The notes beneath the pieces are model-generated. The model searched no databases, was not told where the DNA came from, and saw only the letters and a program-made list of their open reading frames with translations. A stretch of 64,000 nucleotides of DNA, from contig NC_077239.1 in the NCBI RefSeq assembly GCF_947179165.1, forward strand, positions 34,486,134 to 34,550,133, written 5' to 3'. Origin of the DNA: Solanum dulcamara. Its lineage: Eukaryota; Streptophyta; Magnoliopsida; Solanales; Solanaceae. The position numbers were made by a program, and so were the translations under genes. Shown here in pieces: positions 56,837 to 64,000 of the stretch. Position 1 is the first letter of the stretch. The number at the start of each line of letters is the position of its first letter.

Positions 56837-58362
56837 TTGGGTACTCACCTCCAAGCTTTGATATTTTGGGTACTCACCTCATAGAGATTTAGGCATTCGC
56901 CTCTAATCCTTTTGTTCCTATGGAGGCACGTAGTTCAAGAGAAATGAGGTTTCTACTAGGGCTTTTGGTAGGGCCCCCACCTCAAGTCCACTCGGTGATA
57001 ATTCAAATCTCACGGATTACATAAATAACATAAGATCTTAATGTCATATCTCATAGTCATGATCATATGTTTGAAATCATGGAGTAGCTCATTTTCACAA
57101 CATACTTGTAATGTTTAAATTGTCCTTTCATCATTACAATCATATTTGTATAATTCATATCGTTAGGCCTTAGGTCACCACGTAAGGCCCTAAGTCACCT
57201 TTTAGGCCTTAGGTCATCACATAGGGCCCTAAGTCACCTTACTTCATAACTTGCGTGAAATTCATACCTTAAACTTAGAGAAAAACTCCATTGCATAATC
57301 AATTGACTTTGAAAATCATGTAATTCACTTGAAAACATGCATGATCATAAACTTTATATAAGCCCATACATAATTCATATAGATAATATCCTTTGGAAGT
57401 GTAATTCAAAATACTCATAACTTACATCATGAACCCTAGAGATCAAAATAGGAGAATTCATGGAAAACTCTTCAATTCAATGCAATAACTATTAATTTAA
57501 ATCAAAATAGACTCATGATCATACTTTAAATCATAATTCATGCAATAGAAATAGAGATCATAAAACGCATAAAATACCATACTTTAATTTGATAGAAAAC
57601 TTTGAGAAATTTATTGGGCTTTATGGATGAAAGAATCAATGAATCAATACCCACAAACCTTAAGTGAGAACACCAAATAATTTGAAGAACTTGATAGTTT
57701 GATGGAGAAATTGAGTAGATTACTTGAATTTTTTAATAGAAACCCTTGAGAGCCTTTTTGTAGAGAGAGAAATATTTGATAGATGAATTATAGAAGAATG
57801 AATAAAATTAGGGGTTTAGGTGAATTTATACAGTTGGATTAGGCCCTAAAAACATCTAGGTTCATTGACTAATAATTTGGGAAAGGTCTAAAAAACGTCC
57901 TAAAAAAAACTCAACTAGGCCAAAAAACTCTTCTAGGTCCGCGACATGGACCTGTCGCAGATCCTACTATTTTGTGAATTTATTTAAAAATCTATCTTCC
58001 AATATACGATTCCCAAAAATTTACCAAGACTATTTTCCTACAGGTTTTGACCCCTTGATCGATATTCTGAACTCGAATTTTCTAAAAATATTAAGGAGAA
58101 CGTATTACATGAGCGACCTATTCCTAATGCTTTCTTAAGATACTTGCAATAATTGTTGATGGATGTTACACTAGTGGCTTGTTCTATGCCCCTAGCTATG
58201 TTAGTATGATAGACGCATGTTTAGACATATCATTGATATAGACCGTTTGGACATATGACTTTAGATTTTGTTTTCATTTCTAGACTACAATGTTCAAGAT
58301 TATTCTTTCACTCATTATTTCGATTGTCATGTTATGACTACACCATAGGTTGGGTCATGACA
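56837..58362 (-). repeat. LTR F2, inverted fragment
   Basis: On the minus strand it starts TGTCATGACCCAACC at 58362, runs through a U3 of about 540 bp to a TATA-like TGTATAAATTC near 57825 and a long AT-rich leader. The leader matches F1 (56930-57000 with 58907-58990; 57164-57240 with 59150-59180). Its end is cut by LTR I. A short duplicated TTGGGTACTCACCTC lies at the left edge (56838 and 56865). Confidence 0.65.
57164..57240. repeat. Two 38-39 bp tandem units in LTR F2
   Basis: AGGCCTTAGGTCACCACGTA and its following CCCTAAGTCACC are repeated once with small changes. LTR F1 has a single related unit near 59150. Confidence 0.85.
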
Positions 58363-60363
58363 TTCACCCTCAAATCAATACATAATAAAGTCTTTAAAAT
58401 AGAACAAAGTCATAACTCATCCTTGATAAGATGAGGACTCACCAACACTTCGCCGATTGGAAACTCTACTAACCACATGGATGAACATGATCCTCAACCT
58501 CAAACCCTATATTATGATACAATGTAGGCAACAAATATGCGTTAGTACATTGAATATTCTAAGTATGTGGGCATGAAATGCAATATATATATCATAAGAT
58601 GCAGTGATCAATTTACAAACATGATAATAGAGAATAGGTAGAGTCATCAAAACCATAATGATCAAAGCATTTAAAAGACTTAGTTGAGAATCATAAAGTA
58701 GAATAATAATCATATACATATGTGGGATAGGAACCATAACCGACAGTAAGATCATGCGAGCTATAAAATAGAATCCCATTGTCTCCCCATATAATGAAGA
58801 AAAAGGAGAAACTACTTGCCAAGATAGATTCTACCTTGCTAGGTGGGTCATGTAAATATACTATGTGTGGATCCACTAGCAAATAAATGAAGGAAATCTA
58901 CGGTGACACGTAGTTTAACAGACTTGAGGTTGCTAATAAGGCTTTTTGTAGGGCCCAACCTCAAGTCCACTCGGTGCTAAGTCAAATCCCATGGAATACA
59001 TACCTAGCATGAAAATTATAATGAACATATATCATAGACATAATCATAGATTTGAAAATTATAGAGTAGCTCATTTCATAACATAATTAAAATACAAGAA
59101 TTGACTTTTCATCATTACAATAATACTTGCACAATTCTTTCCATGAGGTTCCTATGCCACCACATAGGGCTCTAAGTCGCCTTTCTTCAAACTTGCATGA
59201 ATATCATAATTTGATCATAATTCAAATATGTAGTCATGATTCGTACTTAAATTTAGAACAAAAACTTGAATACATAATTAATTTGATTAAAAACCATTAA
59301 ATACTTGAAATTGTTGAACTTCAAACTCATACTTCATGTAATTCATCATAGAAAATAGCTTAATGCATGGACATTTATTATTGAACTTAAAATCATGTAA
59401 TATACATAGAAATATACTTATAATGATAATTATTAATGATTAAAAACTTAATTGAAACAACCAACACAATTCACCAAAATTAATGTTTAAAAGTAATGAG
59501 ATTACACGAGATTTGTGAAGTAAACCTTGGACTCTATGAGTGGAAGGGACTCATGAATCAATCGACACATATTTTGATTGATATTTGACTTGAATTTTAG
59601 AAGAAAGGCTTGATCTTGAAGAAACCCCAATCAAAGTTTGATGAACTCCTAAGGAACCTTGGGAGAGAAGTCTAGAATTTGTTTTGGGAAATAATGAGAT
59701 AATAACAAAGTTTTACAAGTATTTAGGACACAATACTTAATGAATGCAGTCCTTAAAAACATCCACACACATATTAGAAGGTAGGGAAAATTACCAAATG
59801 ACCCTTCATTAAAGCCTGAAATTTGAACCTACGGATGAACTTCTATGAATCATAGGAATTGTGATGAGTCATCATTATGACTCGACCTAAAGGTGTTAGA
59901 AAAACCTAAAAATTGAGTCTCTGAATTTACTCCTATAACTCATGATTACGACTCATCATTGGTGTTACGAGTTATAAAAGTGATTTGTCTTGTAGGTCTA
60001 AAAACCTGCAAGTTTATAGGGTCTCTAAAGTTCTCATACGACTCATATCTAGAAGTTGTAATCTTCTTTACGACTCATCCTATTGAGTCGTAGATGAAGT
60101 CCTGAGGCTCAATAGTTGTAGGGTATAAAGACTGTACTATGACTCGATTCTGCGAGTCATAAACCATTTTTTGAGTAGTCATATGACTCGCAGATTCTCA
60201 TTTTTCCTTAGTCAATTTTTCCCACCCTTAACTCATGTAATAAACTTATTTCTTCAACCCATCAAAGTCCCTATGAGTCATAGAGCAACTAGTAGACTTG
60301 GGGTCAGTCAACTTTTCTTAAGATTTTCCCTTCACTCAACTTATCATTTTACAGGGTCTTACA
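58363..60363 (-). repeat. LTR F1: 3' LTR of minus-strand element F
   Basis: On the minus strand it starts TGTAAGACCCTG directly after a polypurine tract (60364-60376, CCAAGGGGGAGAT) and about 230 bp after the integrase stop. U3 (59830-60320) is packed with ATGAGTC/GACTCAT motifs. The left end has no clean CA, so its limit at 58363, against the start of F2, is inferred. Confidence 0.7.
59830..60320. repeat. Cluster of GACTCAT/ATGAGTC motifs in LTR F1 U3
   Basis: More than ten copies in both orientations (for example GATGAGTCATC, TATGACTCG, ACGACTCATC, TTGAGTCGTAG). Some form small palindromes. TGAGTCA is the core of bZIP (GCN4-like) sites; binding is not shown. Confidence 0.65.
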
Positions 60364-60376
60364 ATATCTCCCCCTT
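60364..60376 (-). other. Polypurine tract of element F
   Basis: Minus-strand CCAAGGGGGAGAT, just upstream of the TGTAAGACC LTR start on the same strand. Confidence 0.8.
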
Positions 60377-60590
60377 GGGATTTAACTAGCATAGGAAAGA
60401 TATGGCAAGAGGACTACCAACCCAACATGAGCATCAGGACATCTTAAAATGCATAGAACATGGAAACTTCAAACTTGACATAAAATGTGGCTTTAAAACT
60501 CACTTTCATGAACATGCATACATATGAATGACATAGGATAAACTGAATATGTAGGAGTTTAATCGAATGTATCATGAATAACTTAGTACT

Positions 60591-61491
60591 TTAGCTTTGA
60601 GTGGAGGGAAAGAGATACCGATAACGCTTCATCATGTCCGCTTCTGCTTCCCATGTAGAACTCTCTACTTATTGATTTCTCCACAACACTTTGACGGATG
60701 AAACATCTTTATTCTTCAACCTCATCACTTGTTGGTCTAACATTTCCATTGGAACCTCCGCATAAGTCAAATTCTCTTCAACGTTCTCAAATTTTTAGGG
60801 AAAAATAGAGTTTGGATCACCCATAAATTTTCTCAACATCGACACATGAAATATTAGATGAACCATAGAAAACTCAAATGGAAAATCTAACTCATATGCC
60901 ATTTTACCAACACGTTTAACTATTTCCTAGTGTCCTACATAGTTGGGAATTAATTTTCCTTCTTACCAAATTGCATTACACCCTTCATAGGTGAACCTTC
61001 AAATATACCCAATAATCCACATCGAATTCAAGTCCTCATCTTCTAATATCTGAATAGAACTTTTGACGACTTTGAGCTATTTTTAATCTATCTCTTTCTC
61101 TTATGAGCCTTAATTTCTCCAATGCATTAAGTATTAAATCAGGACCAATCAATGTCATTTCACCTACTTCAAAACTTTCCATCGAGGGTCTACATGTTCT
61201 ACCATACAAGGCTTCAAAGGTTCCATTTGGATGCTAGAATGATAACTATTATTGTAGGCCAACTTAATCAATGAAAAATGCTCATCCTAACTTTCTTTAA
61301 AATCAATCACACACACCCTTAACATATCTTCCAAAGTTAGAATTGTTCTCAAGTTTTGTTCGTCGGTTTGAGGATGGAAAGTGGTATTTAGCTTAACTCT
61401 AGTACCAAGACTATTTTGAAATGACTTCCAAAAGTGTTAAGTGAATTGATCACCTCTATCCTATATAATTGATAAAGGAACACTATGATGG
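60591..61491 (-). pseudogene. Integrase core/C-terminal remnant of element F
   Basis: On the minus strand the chain begins HHSVPLSII (expected HGVPLSIISDRG), has FHPQTDEQNLRTILTLEDML and CVIDF, then LEFDVDYWVYLKVSPMKGVM, RVGKMAYELDFPFE, VHLIFHVSMLRKFMGDPN, NLTYAEVPMEMLDQQV, VSSVKVLWRNQ and ends MMKRYRYLFPSTQS at TAA (60591-60593). It is the longest integrase stretch here, about 300 codons, with several stops and at least one frameshift near 60965. The zinc-binding N-terminus and first core aspartate are absent; the upstream part is cut by LTR J at 61492. Stop, polypurine tract and LTR follow in normal order. Confidence 0.88.
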
Positions 61492-61832
61492 GTAATCTCG
61501 TCTTACTCAAACCTATTTAATCCTTGCTGCATAAGCTTGGTATGTACTCAAGTAGCTTAAGTATGTAAGATTTCCAAGTTGGTAGCTTACGTAACTAAGT
61601 CGAGTCTTACGACTCATTATTCGGTCTCCAACTTCTTCCGGATTCTTACAACTTTGTTTCCAATCTTCTCTACTATGGGGTATCGCATTCTCCTTTCCTT
61701 AGAGTTGTTTAATAGCGTTATAGCTTATCCTTCTAACATGGTAACTTCTAAGAAGCTTAAGAACCTTTCAAGAAACTCAAAATCTCTCAAGGTACAAAAG
61801 TCTTTGAAGACACAAAAGTACGGGGTATAACA
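61492..61832 (-). repeat. LTR J, first 340 bp, inverted
   Basis: Minus strand TGTTATACCCCG start at 61832 next to a polypurine tract. Contains the CTTAAGCTACT, GAGTCGTAAGACTCG and AGACGAGATTAC blocks found 100-340 bp into A, B, D and G LTRs. Cut at 61492, where F integrase begins. Confidence 0.85.
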
Positions 61833-61846
61833 TACTTTCCCCCTTT
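61833..61846 (-). other. Polypurine tract of element J
   Basis: Minus strand AAAGGGGGAAAGTA following CGAGGATGAATGTTCT, the same context as in A, B and D. Confidence 0.88.
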
Positions 61847-64000
61847 AGAACATTCATCCTCGAATGTTAACTCGTGTTATAGGGTTTTATAAATTTTTGG
61901 GAGTTCTCTATAACCATTGTATTCCAATCCTTTTAGGAGTTTAGGCTACCTTTGGATATAAGGAAAAAGTACGGATATCTCTTCTCTACCTCCCTATAAT
62001 GTATCAAAAATATTACAACTTATTGTCCTTATTGAACCCTAATTCCTTTTACCACGTACTTACTCACTTGGCCCTATATGTAACACATACATATTCATAG
62101 TTTGCATAACCCTGCCGGTATAACTTGTATGAGGTAGACGTAGTCTTTTTATCTTTGGGTTCATTCTGCTTTACCTATCTCATTCACATTGAAACTTGCT
62201 TGTCCCATCTTATCATACTTCTTTATTTTATTTTATTCATTCCTTTCTCTTCTCACTTTTAATCATAGAAGGCTTGTTGTCCCTTTTCCTTGGTTATTCA
62301 TCTATCGTAGCATTATTTGCTAACAACGCTATAGCCAACATCTTGGCTTTTGACCTTGCATGGTCTCGTTATCCTTCACATGATCTCTTGAGTTATTCAA
62401 TACCTTTCCCTGGTCGTACCCTTTCTTTTTTTATACACACCCATCTTCTAATGTTATGTCGTGCAAGGTTTAGCCAAAAACATCTTGACACCGCCTTAAA
62501 TACCATTCTGACTTCTATCCCATTATTGTTGGATTTCAACCCTTCTTACTTGCTTCAGCATGGGATCTTCTTGAAGTTTAAACATCCATGTCTGCTATGT
62601 TGTAGTATCCATTGTTTCTATCTTTCCCTTGCATTCTTCTCACCCACTTCCCCCCTTAAGGGGTGGGTACTTATACCTTTGTCCAATCTCAAAAATCATC
62701 TAATCTCTTTTCCCAATCCGATTGGTACCGTATCATGTCCATCTCCTTCTTAATCCTTTATAACTTGATTCTGTACGTACGAAACCTTGACTAAGTCATG
62801 AAGCGATGAGAACCTTTCCACAAATAGTGCGACATCTCATCTATTAATCTGTACTGTGTAATGTGACCCATGGAACAACTCATCCAATGCCACACTTCAC
62901 TTATCTTTATCAAAAGTTAATTAGCACTTTTAGTCCTTCCAATTTCAATTAGGCAATACTTGTGTTCCGACGATAATTGTCCAAGGTTCTCTTGCAGGAG
63001 TAGCTTTATCCCAACCTATATCCTTTGTTTCTTGGGATGAATGTATATTGCCCCATTTATTCCTTAAGTTTACCATCTTTGTCTCTTAAGGATTCCACTA
63101 TTGTTGGGGCGACGTTATGTGCACGCACCACCCCTTTATACCTTATACCCTTTTTCCCTTACCATGTACCCAACAACGACTTTTAATTTTCTCAACAACA
63201 TACTATGTTTGCCTCAATCAGGGCCTTACCTTATAACCATGTAGTCGTATTGCACTTTTAAGTTCATATTGTACGTTTTCCTTTCATTCCGTATCTGTAC
63301 TTATTTAATCATATCTATATTGGGTGCTTTCGTAGATTTCTCTTATTATTTATCCCATCTATGTCTATCTTTTATTCCGCGCAAGAGGGATCTTATACTA
63401 CCTCTGTATTATTCAGAACGCATTACTTCCACATAATCCTTTTTCTCATTTCCAAAATGTATTCTGTCCATCCATCTTTATTTGTATCATACCAATCATT
63501 CCCTAATACCCATTCAATCTCGTTGCTCATCCTTCTACAGCTTGGTCTTTCGTAGTTTCGTTACTTTTAGCATTTGTATCTTTGGATACACATGTCATGA
63601 CCTATTGTTACACTATCATCTCGCTTTCTTCTTGCTTACCCCTTTCAGTTACTCTTTCTTTCCTTGTGCTCGCTATCATTTCCAATATCACATAATTTTT
63701 ATTCGCAACTTTCCCTATGGAACTTGATAAGTCTTTTTTATTTGTTCCCTAGCCCGCTTTTCTATTTTATACTTACCCTTATATTTTTATTACACGGACC
63801 ACGTCCTATCACTAGCCACTTTCTCACTAGGCTTTACTTATTTTCATAGCGACCCTCATTATATCAACATCATATTCTGTTCATATTCCACCCCATAGTA
63901 CAATAAAATATCTTTTGAAAATTACGAAATTGGCCGTCCAAGTGTCTCTAAGAATAGGAACTTCTTGGGAATTATATAAAAGTCATATATTTATTTTATA
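61847..64000 (-). mobile_element. Internal domain of element J (runs off the window)
   Basis: Reverse-complement matches to D and A internal domains: about 62330-62590 with D 36040-36285 and A 4370-4640; 62920-63080 with D 35769-35900 (for example GGTTGGGATAAAG). The integrase tail expected next to the polypurine tract is not recognisable. It seems to be a fourth LARD-like element, most like A and D. No 5S-derived segment is seen in the part inside the window. Open frames on the plus strand here are antisense and not credible genes. Confidence 0.7.

Noticed and set aside
62196..62753. 185-codon open frame on the plus strand
   Set aside because: It lies antisense over the internal domain of element J in a block homologous to noncoding parts of A and D. 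Composition is low-complexity hydrophobic, and no domain is recognisable.

Overview
This window reads as repeat-rich nuclear DNA of a flowering plant. The LTR ends, primer-binding sites and gag/integrase remnants resemble Ty3/gypsy elements I know from Solanaceae (tomato, potato or pepper relatives); the family-level placement is an inference. I see no host protein-coding gene, no tRNA gene, no intact retrotransposon polyprotein and no CRISPR array. Nearly every base can be assigned to nested, rearranged, decayed LTR retroelements.

Layout. 1-7245 plus 23926-26211: element A, with long LTRs and a 3.2 kb internal domain, opened by element B. 7246-23930: element B arranged LTR-internal-LTR-internal-LTR, the last LTR cut short. 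26212-27768: element C on the minus strand, a gag-protease frame with three stops followed by an integrase remnant, with reverse transcriptase deleted. 27877-34403: LTR pieces of one superfamily in alternating orientation (G plus, H minus, D plus), forming a large imperfect inverted repeat. 34404-42072: D internal domain and its complete 3' LTR. 42073-44795: LTR E, truncated at its left end. 44796-49219: gag-pol wreck E2 with its 3' LTR and antisense retroelement sequence. 43713-49694 is repeated head-to-tail as 49695-55676, 5,982 bp per copy and nearly identical. 55202-61492: minus-strand LTRs I, F2 and F1 with the F integrase remnant. 61492-64000: minus-strand LTR J and its internal domain.

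Elements A, B and D share one architecture: LTRs of about 3.4-3.7 kb, a primer-binding site matching initiator tRNA-Met, an internal domain of 3.2-4.1 kb with no gag, protease or reverse transcriptase, a decayed integrase C-terminal half and a polypurine tract. This resembles large retrotransposon derivatives (LARDs), which would need proteins supplied by other elements.

Most interesting observations: (1) B (both copies) and D carry a nearly complete 5S rRNA-derived sequence, antisense to the element, in the internal domain rather than in the LTR as in Cassandra TRIMs. (2) The two B internal domains carry the same 163-codon reading frame, each broken by a different single stop. (3) LTRs carry phased GGTAAG splice-donor-like motifs about 187-190 bp apart, and the internal domains share a TGCGTGCAG acceptor-like site. 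(4) The 5,982 bp tandem duplication has a 4 bp microhomology junction. (5) Conserved small-hairpin arrays lie in the LTRs.
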